Source of the DNA: Epilithonimonas hominis
GTDB lineage: Bacteria > Bacteroidota > Bacteroidia > Flavobacteriales > Weeksellaceae
Reading direction: 5' to 3'
DNA length: 64,000 bases
NCBI RefSeq assembly: GCF_003730015.1
Contig: NZ_RJTU01000015.1
Span: forward strand, 1 to 64,000
The position numbers and the translations under genes are program-made. Every line of letters begins with the position of its first letter. Position 1 is the stretch's first letter. The notes under the pieces are model-generated. The model did not search any database. It worked only from the letters and a program-made list of their open reading frames with translations, and had not been told where the DNA came from. Shown in pieces: positions 32,619 through 41,015 of the stretch.

Positions 32619-34081
32619 AACATACCGCCCAATTGATCTTTCCGCATCAGCTTTTTGAGAATACGGATTATCTGGATAAAAACCAGCCTGTGTTTTTGGT
32701 GGAGGAATTTCTGTTTTTTAAACAGTATTCATTCCATCAACAGAAGATTGCGTTTCACCGGGCAACTATGAAATTTTATGAAAACGAGCTAAAAAAAGCA
32801 GGTTTTGAAGTTGAATATATTGAAAGTTCAGCGAAATATTCAGACATCCGGAATTTAATTCCAAAACTTGAAAAAGAGAATTTTACAACGATAAAAACAA
32901 CGGATGTCTGCGACAACTGGCTGGAAAAAAGATTAAAGGAAACAAAACTGGAACTCGAAATTTTGGATAGTCCGCTTTTCATCAACAGCAAAGAAGACCT
33001 GAAAGATTATTTTGAAGATAAAAAAGCCTATCATCAGACTGATTTTTATAAGCAGCAGAGAATTACCCGAAATATTCTGATGAAAGCAGGAAAACCTTTG
33101 GGCGAAAAATGGACGTACGACACCGAAAACCGGAAAAAATATCCGAAAAATAAAAAAGCGCCCGCAATTCATTTTCCGAAAAACAATGAATTTTACGAGG
33201 AAGCAAAACAATATACCGAAAAGCATTTTGCCAAGAATTACGGAACGCTTACGGATGAACAGCTCTACCCGACTACTTTTAAGGAAGCAGGACAATGGCT
33301 GGAACAGTTTCTTGAAAACCGTTTTCTTGAATTTGGCATTTACGAAGACAGCATCGTCGAAAAGGAACATTTTCTGCATCACAGCGTGCTTTCTCCTTTA
33401 ATGAATGTCGGACTTTTAACACCTGAATATGTGCTGGAAAAAGCGATTTCATTTGCAGAAGAAAACGATATTCCGGTGAATTCTCTGGAAGGTTTTGTCC
33501 GCCAGATTTTGGGTTGGAGAGAATTTGTGCGTGGGGTTTATGTGTATCAGGGAACACATCAGCGGAATAAAAATTATTGGAAGCACGACAAAAAACTTCC
33601 GGAGTCTTTTTACACCGCCAAAACAGGAATTCGCCCGATTGACCGTTCGCTTCAGAAAGTCCTGAAAACCGGGTACGCGCATCACATCGAACGACTGATG
33701 ATTTTTGCCAATTTTATGAATCTTGCTGAGTTCAATCCTGATGAAGTGTATCAATGGTTTATGGAAATGTTCATCGATTCCTACGACTGGGTGATGGTTC
33801 CGAATGTGTACGGAATGAGCAGTTTCTCAGACGGCGGAAAAATGAGCACGAAACCGTACATCAGCGGAAGCAATTATATTAAAAAAATGAGCGATTATCC
33901 GGACGGAGAATGGAATGAAAAATGGGATGCTCTGTTTTGGAACTTTATTAATGACCATCAAGATTTTTTTGCTAAAAATCCAAGATTGGGAATGATGCTG
34001 AGAACACTGGAGAAAATGCCGGAAGAAAAACGAAAACAGCATTTTAAAACAGCGAAGGAATTTATTGGAAGTTTGAGTTGA
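32603..34081 (+). CDS. PhrB-like photolyase family protein without Fe-S cysteines
   Basis: A 492-residue member of the prokaryotic cryptochrome/(6-4) photolyase family (FeS-BCP type). Typical sequence is present: LIFPHQLFENTDYLDKNQ, FHRATMKFYENELKKAG, VRQILGWREFVRGVYV, GYAHHIERLMIFANFMNL, WVMVPNVYGMSSFSDGGKMSTKPYISGS. The family normally holds a [4Fe-4S] cluster through four cysteines, but this protein has only one cysteine, in TTDVCDNWLEK near residue 100; where the cluster cysteines should stand there are others (for example GEWNEKWDALFW). It overlaps the CRY-DASH gene by 16 bp. It probably still binds FAD; cluster loss may change its role. Confidence 0.9.
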   Translation: MAKTVKHTAQLIFPHQLFENTDYLDKNQPVFLVEEFLFFKQYSFHQQKIAFHRATMKFYENELKKAGFEVEYIESSAKYSDIRNLIPKLEKENFTTIKTTDVCDNWLEKRLKETKLELEILDSPLFINSKEDLKDYFEDKKAYHQTDFYKQQRITRNILMKAGKPLGEKWTYDTENRKKYPKNKKAPAIHFPKNNEFYEEAKQYTEKHFAKNYGTLTDEQLYPTTFKEAGQWLEQFLENRFLEFGIYEDSIVEKEHFLHHSVLSPLMNVGLLTPEYVLEKAISFAEENDIPVNSLEGFVRQILGWREFVRGVYVYQGTHQRNKNYWKHDKKLPESFYTAKTGIRPIDRSLQKVLKTGYAHHIERLMIFANFMNLAEFNPDEVYQWFMEMFIDSYDWVMVPNVYGMSSFSDGGKMSTKPYISGSNYIKKMSDYPDGEWNEKWDALFWNFINDHQDFFAKNPRLGMMLRTLEKMPEEKRKQHFKTAKEFIGSLS

Positions 34082-34303
34082 TTTTAACGCAAAGCTCGCA
34101 AAGATTTTTTTTAAAATACTAACTGCTTTTAGGTTCGCAAAGGCGTTTCACTCAGCAAAGCAAAAAAAAAATTAGCTTTCAAAAAGAATAGAATGTTTGG
34201 CTTTAGCCTAAACTTAAAAATATATTTCGGCTAAAGCCTTTTTTAAATTAAACTTCAACATCGGGCTAAAGCCCGACGCAATTGATAGAATATTTATAAA
34301 AAA
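34082..34303. repeat. Intergenic repeats between photolyase and DUF2805 genes
   Basis: Gene-free. It holds ACGCAAAGCTCGCAAAG near 34087 (a GCAAAG-type repeat), the pair GGCTTTAGCC/CGGCTAAAGCC at about 34200-34240, and palindrome TCGGGCTAAAGCCCGA (34261-34276) followed by CGCAATTGATAG. The last matches the unit at 6816-6846. Confidence 0.6.
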
Positions 34304-34585
34304 ATGAATAAAAACCTCAACATACAACAAATCGACAGAATCATCGAAATGGCGTGGGAAGACCGAACGCCGTTTGAAGCCATACAGTTTCAGTTCGGAA
34401 TCAGCGAAGCGGAAGTGATTGAACTGATGCGTTCGGAACTGAAAGAATCAAGTTTTAAGCTATGGAGAAAAAGAGTGAATTCCGGAGTAAGCCAGAAACA
34501 CCTGAAAAAAAGAAGCGAAGAGATTGATCGCTTTAAATGCAGCAGACAGAGAATTATCAGCAATAATAAAATTTCTAAAAGGTAA
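34304..34585 (+). CDS. DUF2805 (TIGR03643) family protein
   Basis: A 93-residue protein of the TIGR03643/DUF2805 family: IDRIIEMAWEDRTPFEAIQFQFG, SEAEVIELMRSELKESSFKLWRKRV, then a lysine/arginine-rich tail (SQKHLKKRSEEIDRFKCSRQR). It is a small helix-rich, probably DNA- or RNA-binding protein of unknown function, and is repeatedly found beside photolyase genes. Here it continues the photoprotection cluster after repeats. Confidence 0.85.
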   Translation: MNKNLNIQQIDRIIEMAWEDRTPFEAIQFQFGISEAEVIELMRSELKESSFKLWRKRVNSGVSQKHLKKRSEEIDRFKCSRQRIISNNKISKR

Positions 34586-34738
34586 ATTTTACCACAAAAG
34601 ACACAAAAGAATTGTTTGAAGATAGAGTGCTTCAAAAGAGCAAAAAAGCTTTGTAAATAGACACTTTATTTCGTCAGACTAAGGATAAACTAAGCTCAGC
34701 CTTAAAATTAAAAGATAATTAAACGAATAGTATTAGAG

Positions 34739-34766
34739 ATGTCACACTGAGCTTGTCGAAGTGTCT
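34739..34766. repeat. TGAGCTTGTCGAAGTG repeat
   Basis: TGTCACACTGAGCTTGTCGA is a well-known dispersed intergenic motif in several bacterial groups. The whole stretch 34586-34811 holds only this and AT-rich ACCACAAAAGACACAAAAG-type sequence. Confidence 0.6.
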
Positions 34767-34811
34767 CAAAATAAAAACCTTCGTGTTCCAAAACATAAAA
34801 ATAAATTCATT

Positions 34812-35510
34812 ATGAAAAATATCGTTATCATCGGTTGCGGAAAGGGAATCGGTTTAGCAACAGCAAAGATTCTCGCAGAACAAAACAAAATTATCGGAAT
34901 TTCCAGAACGGAAAATCCAGAACTGAATCATCCGAATATTGAATTTCACACAATGGATATTCTTTCGGGAAACTTAGAAGAAATCAGTTTTCCGGAAATT
35001 ATCGACGGATTGGTTTATGCACCGGGAAGCATTAATTTAAAACCATTTAGCCGACTTTCTGTAGATGATTTTAAGAATGATTTTGAGATCAATGTTTTGG
35101 GAGCGGTAAAAATAATTCAGAAACTGTTGCCGAATCTCAAAAAATCAAATTCAGCTTCGATTGTGCTTTTCAGTTCTGTAGCGGCAAAATTGGGAATGCC
35201 TTTTCACGCTTCGATTGCGGCGAGCAAAAACGCGGTGGAAGGTCTTACAAAAAGTCTGGCGGCAGAATTTTCGGCTCAGAAAATCAGGGTTAATGCGATT
35301 GCACCTTCTTTAACGGACACGAATCTGGTAGCACAGCTTTTAGCAACACCTGAGAAAAGAGAAGCTTCTGCAAAAAGACATCCGTTGCAAAGAGTGGGAA
35401 CGGCTGAAGAAATTGCGGAAATGACAGCTTTCCTTGTTTCAGATAAATCGTCGTGGATTACAGGACAGATATTCGGAATTGATGGCGGAATGGGAACTGT
35501 TAAGCTTTAG
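34812..35510 (+). CDS. SDR-family oxidoreductase
   Basis: A 232-residue classical SDR. The start at 34812 (MKNIVIIGCGKGIGLATAK) puts the NAD(P) motif GCGKGIGLA at residue 8; an upstream ATG at 34761 adds 17 unlikely residues. The catalytic region shows FSSVAAKLGMPFHASIAASKNAVEGL: the usual Tyr of YxxxK is replaced by isoleucine (HASIAASK), so the Ser and Lys are present but the Tyr is not. The end has TGQIFGIDGGMG. Normal catalysis may be weak or altered. It may belong with the MarR regulator that follows. Confidence 0.85.
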   Translation: MKNIVIIGCGKGIGLATAKILAEQNKIIGISRTENPELNHPNIEFHTMDILSGNLEEISFPEIIDGLVYAPGSINLKPFSRLSVDDFKNDFEINVLGAVKIIQKLLPNLKKSNSASIVLFSSVAAKLGMPFHASIAASKNAVEGLTKSLAAEFSAQKIRVNAIAPSLTDTNLVAQLLATPEKREASAKRHPLQRVGTAEEIAEMTAFLVSDKSSWITGQIFGIDGGMGTVKL

Positions 35511-35585
35511 TTGGAGGATCTAGATGCTTCCACCTCTTTATTAGATTATAAAAAATATTTAAAATACTTAGATTAAATTTGCGCT

Positions 35586-36236
35586 ATGAATACTGATTTT
35601 TTCATTGATCTGCTTCATCAGGTTAAAGAATTTGAAAATTCCGAAGCTTATAAACCTCACTCTAATGTTGAGGATTTCCGTCTTTGGCTTAATGATCAAA
35701 AATACAGAAAAGAGAGCCCAACCAAACTTTTTAAAAATGAACAGCATCAGGTTTCTTTTACAGAAAATGAAATCTGCAAACAGGTTCTGCTTTTGGGACG
35801 ATATTCCAGACAATTAATTAGAAAGGGGTTGAATGATTTCCCTGAATTGGCCAATGAAGAATTCACCTACCTTTACCGATTGAAGGACGAACCGAATCTG
35901 ACTAAAATTCAGTTAATCGAAAGAAACGGTCACGAAAAACAAACCGGAACTCAAATCATCAAGCGTCTTCTGGAATATGGATTAATTGAAGAAAAAAACG
36001 ACAGCGAAGATAAAAGAAGTAAGCGTTTGAACATCACCGAAAAAGGTGAAGATTATTTCCACCGCTCCGTTGATAAAGTGAATATGACGTCTCGAATTCT
36101 TGCCGGGAAACTCGAAAATAATGAAAAGGCCGAACTTTTGGAATTACTCCGGAAGCTGAATGATTTTCACTCGCATGTTTACTCTGAGTATAAACGCTCT
36201 AACATTGATGAAATTCTTGAAATTTCCGCTAGTTAA
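35586..36236 (+). CDS. MarR-family regulator
   Basis: A 216-residue protein with a winged helix at about 100-160: LTKIQLIERNGHEKQTGTQIIKRLLEYGLIEEKNDSEDKRSKRLNITEKG, the last part being the family's wing. The N-terminal 90 residues are longer than in most MarR proteins. A TAAATTTG box (35574-35581) lies 4 nt upstream of the ATG, so the mRNA may be leaderless. It is the last chromosomal gene before the integrated element and may control the SDR gene. Confidence 0.85.
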   Translation: MNTDFFIDLLHQVKEFENSEAYKPHSNVEDFRLWLNDQKYRKESPTKLFKNEQHQVSFTENEICKQVLLLGRYSRQLIRKGLNDFPELANEEFTYLYRLKDEPNLTKIQLIERNGHEKQTGTQIIKRLLEYGLIEEKNDSEDKRSKRLNITEKGEDYFHRSVDKVNMTSRILAGKLENNEKAELLELLRKLNDFHSHVYSEYKRSNIDEILEISAS

Positions 36237-36385
36237 TTGATTTAATACCAATTAGATCAATAATAATACTTATTTTATAGAATGAGATTATTAAATGAAA
36301 ACTTTCGCATAAATATTCAGCTCCGAGATATTATACCTAATTTTTGCTTTAAAAAAAGTGATGTATTAAACTAGAGGAAGCATAT

Positions 36386-36400
36386 TTATTTTCCGATACA
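36386..36400. repeat. Attachment site (left window end of element)
   Basis: TTATTTTCCGATACA, identical to the last 15 bases of mnmE read on the plus strand (45045-45059). The flanks differ, so the identity is exactly 15 bp. This is the far-end copy of the core recombination site. Confidence 0.85.
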
Positions 36401-36438
36401 TAAAGTAACTAATATTGATAATCAATTAGTTACATTTT

Positions 36439-36460
36439 AAGGATACAAATAAGGTACAAT
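36439..36460. repeat. Candidate integrase arm site (left)
   Basis: AAGGATACAAATAAGGTACAAT is nearly the same as the stretch AAAGATACAATAAAGGTACAAA at 44902-44923 near the other end. Both hold GATACAA and GGTACAA, as in lambda-type arm sites, in the same direction. Confidence 0.55.
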
Positions 36461-36581
36461 TTCAGTAAAAAAATAGCAAAATAGACTAATAAAATTGATG
36501 AGGTGTTGGGAAATATTTACAGTACTTCCCGACTAACATATCATTATTAAAAAAAAATGCTTAACCTTTAAATTTAAAAAT

Positions 36582-36887
36582 ATGGAAAATCTACAAAGTT
36601 TATATTTCAAAGATGAAATACAGAAAATTGAACGCTCAGAAATTGATAAGGTAATTAATGAGATTGCAATGAGTTCAGAGATCCTTTACGATATGGAAAC
36701 ATCTACGGCTTTTGGTCTTTCTGCGTGGTTTAAATCTTATGTATTAAGTCCCGAATTTCAGGAATTAGATAGAAAAATACAAAGGGAAGTTTTTGACCAT
36801 TACGAAAATGCAAAATCTATTGTGGAATGCATTAATAAGTTTACTGAAAAACATAGGCTTGGCGACTTATGGGAAAAAGCACAATAA
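36582..36887 (+). CDS. Cargo gene of unknown function
   Basis: A 101-residue protein, predicted soluble and mostly helical, with acidic and charged residues (KDEIQKIERSEIDKVINEIA, QELDRKIQREVFDHYENAKS). No known domain is evident. It is the only plus-strand gene of the element, just inside the attachment site, which is where satellites often carry accessory genes such as phage defence or interference genes. It has its own terminator. The role is unknown. Confidence 0.65.
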   Translation: MENLQSLYFKDEIQKIERSEIDKVINEIAMSSEILYDMETSTAFGLSAWFKSYVLSPEFQELDRKIQREVFDHYENAKSIVECINKFTEKHRLGDLWEKAQ

Positions 36888-36926
36888 AACTTTTTGAAGT
36901 ATATTGAATTATTAGATAATGGTATT

Positions 36927-36956
36927 AAACACTCTGATTTTTTTAGGGTGTTTTTT
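36927..36956 (+). terminator. Terminator of cargo gene
   Basis: AAACACTCT (36927-36935) pairs with AGGGTGTTT (36945-36953) with one G-T pair, then a T run. Confidence 0.65.
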
Positions 36957-37065
36957 ATTTTAGTCAATCTTTTTAACTTTCCTTCATCAATTCTTATCTT
37001 CATAAAAACATCAATTCTTAAATGTATGTACTGAGCGTGAAATTTCGCTGAGTGAACAAAAAAAA

Positions 37066-37084
37066 GGCTGGAATAATTCCAACC
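37066..37084 (-). terminator. Terminator of the element's minus-strand operon
   Basis: GGTTGGAA/TTCCAGCC (one mismatch, 3-nt loop) followed by eight T on the minus strand, about 35 bp after the stop of the gene at 37118. Confidence 0.7.
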
Positions 37085-37117
37085 CACTATAAACATATCA
37101 TTTTAAAATTTTGAAAT

Positions 37118-37765
37118 TTACATAATCTGATTTTTTAAAACAATTGCTTCAATCTCTTTTATCTGTTCAGGCTCTAACTGCTCAATTGTTTCCTGTTTCA
37201 AAATTGTATTATTAATCTGAATGAAGTTATTATTTTGAATAGTCTTTCCTGATCCAGCATTTAAACATCCCATAACATTAAAATAAAGTTTTGCTGCTCC
37301 AATATCCCCATTTACTGCAAATTGAAATACCTTTGCCAATACTTTATCTGTCATAAATACAAACTGCTCTTTTTTTTCTAAATACAAAGAATTACTTCCA
37401 TATTCTTTTAAATGCTTTGTTACCGTCTGTCTGCTCAGTTCAGATTTATTGGCTATTTCTGAAGCCGTTGGCATTCGTCCGTATTCTTGCATTAAATTTG
37501 AAATTGTGGCGGTTATAGTATTATGATTCCGTTCCCAAATTTGATTTTTAGCTACAGGATGTAAAACTTTATCTAACTTATAGAGTAACTTATCATGATC
37601 ATCTAATTTTGTGGTATTCAGTAAATTTGTAAGTCTTTCATTTATTTGCTCTTGCTCGTCTTTTGAAAAATTATTAAAATCTATAATATCCAACTGATCT
37701 TTTTCAAGTAAATCTCCAAATCTTGTTTCAAAATCTGTAAACTTTTGTAAACTATCTTTCTTCAT
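37118..37765 (-). CDS. HTH protein, terminase small subunit-like
   Basis: A 215-residue protein. The centre (about 95-120) is a helix-turn-helix: MPTASEIANKSELSRQTVTKHLKEYG. After it comes KVFQFAVNGDIGAAKLYFNVMG, close to the GD..A.KL...G helix found in phage terminase small subunits of the phBC6A51 type, and a C-terminal NNFIQINNTIL... then IEQLEPEQIKEIEAIVLK, also seen in such proteins. A terminase small subunit in a satellite would redirect helper packaging to satellite DNA. The match is by pattern, not proven. Its start overlaps the stop of the next gene by 4 bp. Confidence 0.6.
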   Translation of the reverse strand: MKKDSLQKFTDFETRFGDLLEKDQLDIIDFNNFSKDEQEQINERLTNLLNTTKLDDHDKLLYKLDKVLHPVAKNQIWERNHNTITATISNLMQEYGRMPTASEIANKSELSRQTVTKHLKEYGSNSLYLEKKEQFVFMTDKVLAKVFQFAVNGDIGAAKLYFNVMGCLNAGSGKTIQNNNFIQINNTILKQETIEQLEPEQIKEIEAIVLKNQIM

Positions 37766-38073
37766 AACAATTGTTTTTTTCTATTTCCAATGTCAGGAAT
37801 GTTTGGAACATTAAAAACTCCTTTTACTTCAATATCGGATTCAACTGCCTTTAGTGTAGGTATAACAAATTTTGAAATATCTATGATGAACTTTAAACGC
37901 TCCTTTGGCTCAAGATCTTCAAAGTCCGCTTTAATCTTCTCTTTGTTACCATTGAGAAAATCAGTATAAAAATCTCTAATTTCTTTTGTCGTATTATTTA
38001 AACTTCCTTTTGGTCGTCCTGCTGGATTCAATACAGTCCCCTTCTTTAATGTTCCGTTTTCGTTTCTCTCCAT
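37762..38073 (-). CDS. DUF5681-like phage-associated protein
   Basis: A 103-residue protein with GTLKKGTVLNPAGRPKGSLNNTT at the start, the GRPKGS-type basic motif of DUF5681 and other proteins encoded near phage terminases. A helical stretch follows (KEIRDFYTDFLNGNKEKIKADFEDLEPKERLKF). It may bind DNA or serve with the HTH protein in packaging. It overlaps the neighbouring gene by 4 bp, so they form a translationally coupled pair. Confidence 0.7.
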   Translation of the reverse strand: MERNENGTLKKGTVLNPAGRPKGSLNNTTKEIRDFYTDFLNGNKEKIKADFEDLEPKERLKFIIDISKFVIPTLKAVESDIEVKGVFNVPNIPDIGNRKKQLL

Positions 38074-38105
38074 TTTTTTGCTATTTATTTATTAGTATTT
38101 CATTT

Positions 38106-39389
38106 TCAATTATTTCTAAATATCCACTTATCACAATCATAGATTATTATTTTTTTTATGCTCATTACATCCAGCAAATCATCTGCATCCTGTTGGTTTA
38201 ATCCTTCCAAATGGAAAAGTATCTGCATTGCATCATTAAAGCTTAATTCTGACTTATCGGCGAAAACTCTGCTGCTTAACTCTCTCAAATCTTCATCATT
38301 GAAATATAAAAGACCAAAGGTTAAACGTTCGGCTTTTGTATAATCAAAATAAGTTTTTGTTTTGCCGTCATATCCGTCACTTCCGTCACTCCTTTCCCTG
38401 AAGTCTCTCCAATCGTGCCGAATAAGAATATCTGCTAAATCATTACCCTGCTCCCGATCTTCAACACTTGCGAACCTCTCCAACAAATCAGAAAAAACAA
38501 ATCCTGTTTGCTTCATTTGTCTTTGAAATTGGTCTGCTTTGGCTCTCCACTCTCTAAAAGTGCTACCATCTTTGGATAGGTCGGGAAATACAAAAACATT
38601 TCTACCCTGTAATATTTTCAATTTGTCAAAAGAAAAACTGCTTTTATTATAAACTGCTAACCAAATCAATTGCTTTTCATCTGCTGGCATTCCAAAATAA
38701 AGACTTCCATAAATAGCGGTTTTTGGTGCTTCTACTAATGCTATCGGATTGTTTGGATAACGCTTCAATAGATGTTCCCCAAATAGGCAAGAAACCCTTT
38801 TATCTTGCTTAATGTAGTCATCTAACCATTTAGGCAAAACATCGTATTTTTTAGCTTCAATAGAATGTAACCAATTGGTATTGGTGGTATGATTATTCTT
38901 ATCAAATTGCTTTACTTGTATGGCTCTTATTCCGTCATTAATATCAATAAACGGAAATGTAATTGCACCTGCTGAGGTTGTTCCCAATCTGTATAATTCA
39001 ATTACTTTTGTGACCTCATCTACATCAAAAGGAAAAGCAACCCTACTTAATAGATTCTGAATGAATGTATTTTTGTCATAGCCTTGCAAAGTCTTTTTGA
39101 AAGTTTCAAAATCAAAGAAAATAGGATCTGATTTTTTGGAACATTTTGCAACATAATTTGATTTTCGCTGAGGTTTATAAGTTGTTGTAAATTGATCCTG
39201 CTGATACTTTTCTGCGTATGGATTCAAATAATAATTGCATTTGCTTTCCCTGTCACATCTTCCAAATTCATAAGGCAAATACTCCCTACTTTCAACATCA
39301 ATAAATCTTACAAAGGTTTTTTTATTGCACTGCGGACAAAGATGTTTTCTGCTTCCTTTCTCTAATTGATATTTGTATTCCGATTCCAT
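38106..39389 (-). CDS. DUF6371 protein with zinc ribbon and Toprim-like fold (primase-like)
   Basis: A 427-residue protein. N-terminal zinc ribbon: LCPQCNKKTFVRFI and FGRCDRESKCNYYLNPY (four Cys). The middle has a Toprim-like arrangement: ALVEAPKTAIYG (acidic start) and NVFVFPDLSKDGSTF (the DxxxD-type site). This matches DUF6371 of Bacteroidetes mobile elements, thought to be primase-like. Near the C-terminal part RSDGSDGYDGKT encodes a 9-bp repeating DNA sequence CCGTCA. It precedes the SF3 helicase gene in replication function and probably primes element replication. Confidence 0.8.
   Translation of the reverse strand: MESEYKYQLEKGSRKHLCPQCNKKTFVRFIDVESREYLPYEFGRCDRESKCNYYLNPYAEKYQQDQFTTTYKPQRKSNYVAKCSKKSDPIFFDFETFKKTLQGYDKNTFIQNLLSRVAFPFDVDEVTKVIELYRLGTTSAGAITFPFIDINDGIRAIQVKQFDKNNHTTNTNWLHSIEAKKYDVLPKWLDDYIKQDKRVSCLFGEHLLKRYPNNPIALVEAPKTAIYGSLYFGMPADEKQLIWLAVYNKSSFSFDKLKILQGRNVFVFPDLSKDGSTFREWRAKADQFQRQMKQTGFVFSDLLERFASVEDREQGNDLADILIRHDWRDFRERSDGSDGYDGKTKTYFDYTKAERLTFGLLYFNDEDLRELSSRVFADKSELSFNDAMQILFHLEGLNQQDADDLLDVMSIKKIIIYDCDKWIFRNN
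38365..38391. repeat. CCGTCA triplet (iteron-like, within the primase-like gene)
   Basis: CCGTCA occurs three times at 9-bp spacing (38365, 38374, 38383), with the second and third followed by CTT/CTC as in the cluster at 39413. It may be partly due to coding for DGSDGYDG. Confidence 0.5.
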
Positions 39390-39410
39390 AAAAAAAAGAT
39401 TATTTTTTTC

Positions 39411-39439
39411 GTGTCACTTCCGTCACTTCCGTCACTTTT
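39411..39439. repeat. GTCACTTCC triplet (iteron-like) between the two replication genes
   Basis: Three copies with 9-bp period (39413, 39422, 39431; the last ends GTCACTTTT). It covers the short gap between the SF3 helicase gene and the primase-like gene, a place where a replication origin would be likely. Confidence 0.6.
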
Positions 39440-41015
39440 CCACATTTACAACCCTCCCGAAATTCTTTTTGATAATCTCAAAACCTGCATTTTTTAGCCT
39501 GTCGCTAAATGTTTTTTGTGAACAGATTCTGTTTCCGAAATTCTCACAATAATACTTATACTCTTTGTACAGATCTTGCAAAGGCATTTCCTTTGAAACC
39601 GATATTTTATAATCATATTCATCAATAAACATCTTTACGCTGTCGCTTTCAGTCTTGTATCGTTCCAGCGTTTCTTTGGCTGCTTTACATTCAGAAAATT
39701 GTTTCTGCTTCAATAATCTATTCAACCCATCCAATACCCAATTGAAAACCCCTGAAAGTTCATTTTTGATAATCTTTTTATGTAATTCTGTGTCCTGATC
39801 TTCCTTCGGTATGGTAACATCAAACGGAATAATTAACCAACGGCGAAAAAATCCGTTATTATGTTCTACATCTTTTGGCAATTCATTACAATTAAAAATA
39901 AATTTGGCGTACTGATTCAATTGCATTGGCTTACCATACGGCAAACGTGCTGGAATTGTCTCCCCTGAAACCATTGCTTTAAATAGTGAAGCTTCAAGCT
40001 TTCCGTTTATTTCACTTGCATAGTTTACCAATTTATTAGAGATCATTGCTCTATAATATCCTGTATCATCAGTAAGCTGTTGCAATGAAAAACTGCTAAC
40101 ATTATCAATCCCCAATAATGCATTGACAATTTCAAAAAATACACTTTTTCCATTTGCTCCCGATCCATACAATACCAATGCAGCTTCCAGCTTTAAAACT
40201 CCCTGCCTTATGAATACATAGCCTAAATATTCTGCTAACACTCTTTGGCGTTCAACATCGGGCAATACTTTGTTTAAATACGCTTCAAACAATGGTGCAT
40301 TTGCTTTTGGATTATATTCAAATGGTAATTGATAGGTTATGAAATCAGATTGCTTAAATGGTCTTAATTTCGTGCCGTTTGCAGATATTTCAAATGTTCC
40401 GTTTTGCAAGTTTATTAGTACTTCGTTTTCATTTACTTCAGGCGTTGGCAAATAAGCATCAGAAAGAAATTGTTTAAATAAGTCTTGCTTAAATTGAAAG
40501 TATCTTGCTTCATACTTTTCAACTCCCATTTTTTCGGCTGCTAATCCTAAAAATTTCTGAAACGTTTCTTTGTCTAATTCTTTCCAAAAAGTACCGTTGT
40601 ATAGATAAATGAAATCCTGATTTTTACACAAACCCCAGCGGTTACATTCTGCTAATCTCAAAACCTCATCAATGGATAATATTAGATAATGTTTTCTTGT
40701 AACCTTTAAACGCTCCAATGATCCTTGCAGCCTTTTCCATTCATCCAAATCAGCTTTAAACTTCTCATCAGTATTAAATGATCCATCAGGATTGATAATT
40801 ATCTGCTCCAGCTTTTGAATTTTTCCCAATATCTCTACAATCTGCGGAAAAGCTATTGTTTGAAAATCCAACGGCTCAACCTGTTCAATAAGATTGGTTA
40901 ATATTTCGTTATGTGGAACGGCTGCACAAACTTTTGTAAGTTCGTTAATATGCTGTTGTATAATTCCAGGATTGCGCAAATCCTCAAAATTGGCATTTAT
41001 ATTATTGCTCATCAT
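39432..41015 (-). CDS. P4-type SF3 helicase/primase (D5_N-like)
   Basis: A 527-residue protein. The N-terminal part resembles D5_N; the helicase core has Walker A in LYGSGANGKSVFFE (about 284), a B-type acidic motif in KLVNYASEING, motif C in KFIFNCNELPKDVE, and the arginine-rich NGFFRRWLIIPF. SF3 helicases replicate small phages, plasmids and P4-like satellites. The gene overlaps the previous one by one base. Together with the primase-like protein it would give the element its own replication. Confidence 0.9.
   Translation of the reverse strand: MMSNNINANFEDLRNPGIIQQHINELTKVCAAVPHNEILTNLIEQVEPLDFQTIAFPQIVEILGKIQKLEQIIINPDGSFNTDEKFKADLDEWKRLQGSLERLKVTRKHYLILSIDEVLRLAECNRWGLCKNQDFIYLYNGTFWKELDKETFQKFLGLAAEKMGVEKYEARYFQFKQDLFKQFLSDAYLPTPEVNENEVLINLQNGTFEISANGTKLRPFKQSDFITYQLPFEYNPKANAPLFEAYLNKVLPDVERQRVLAEYLGYVFIRQGVLKLEAALVLYGSGANGKSVFFEIVNALLGIDNVSSFSLQQLTDDTGYYRAMISNKLVNYASEINGKLEASLFKAMVSGETIPARLPYGKPMQLNQYAKFIFNCNELPKDVEHNNGFFRRWLIIPFDVTIPKEDQDTELHKKIIKNELSGVFNWVLDGLNRLLKQKQFSECKAAKETLERYKTESDSVKMFIDEYDYKISVSKEMPLQDLYKEYKYYCENFGNRICSQKTFSDRLKNAGFEIIKKNFGRVVNVEK

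Larger units (their letters stand above)
36237..36581. other. Junction region with attachment site and element leader
   Basis: Up to 36385 this is the sequence that once followed mnmE on the chromosome; AT-rich and without a gene. The attachment repeat is at 36386-36400, then the element begins. Around 36439 lies the GGATACAA/GGTACAA arm, and GGGAA/TTCCC inverted bases occur near 36510-36530 in the leader of the cargo gene. Confidence 0.6.

Noticed and set aside
36237-37100. The gap after the MarR gene as an ordinary long intergenic region
   Set aside because: The 15-bp repeat and arm sequence show that this gap contains the junction of an integrated element.
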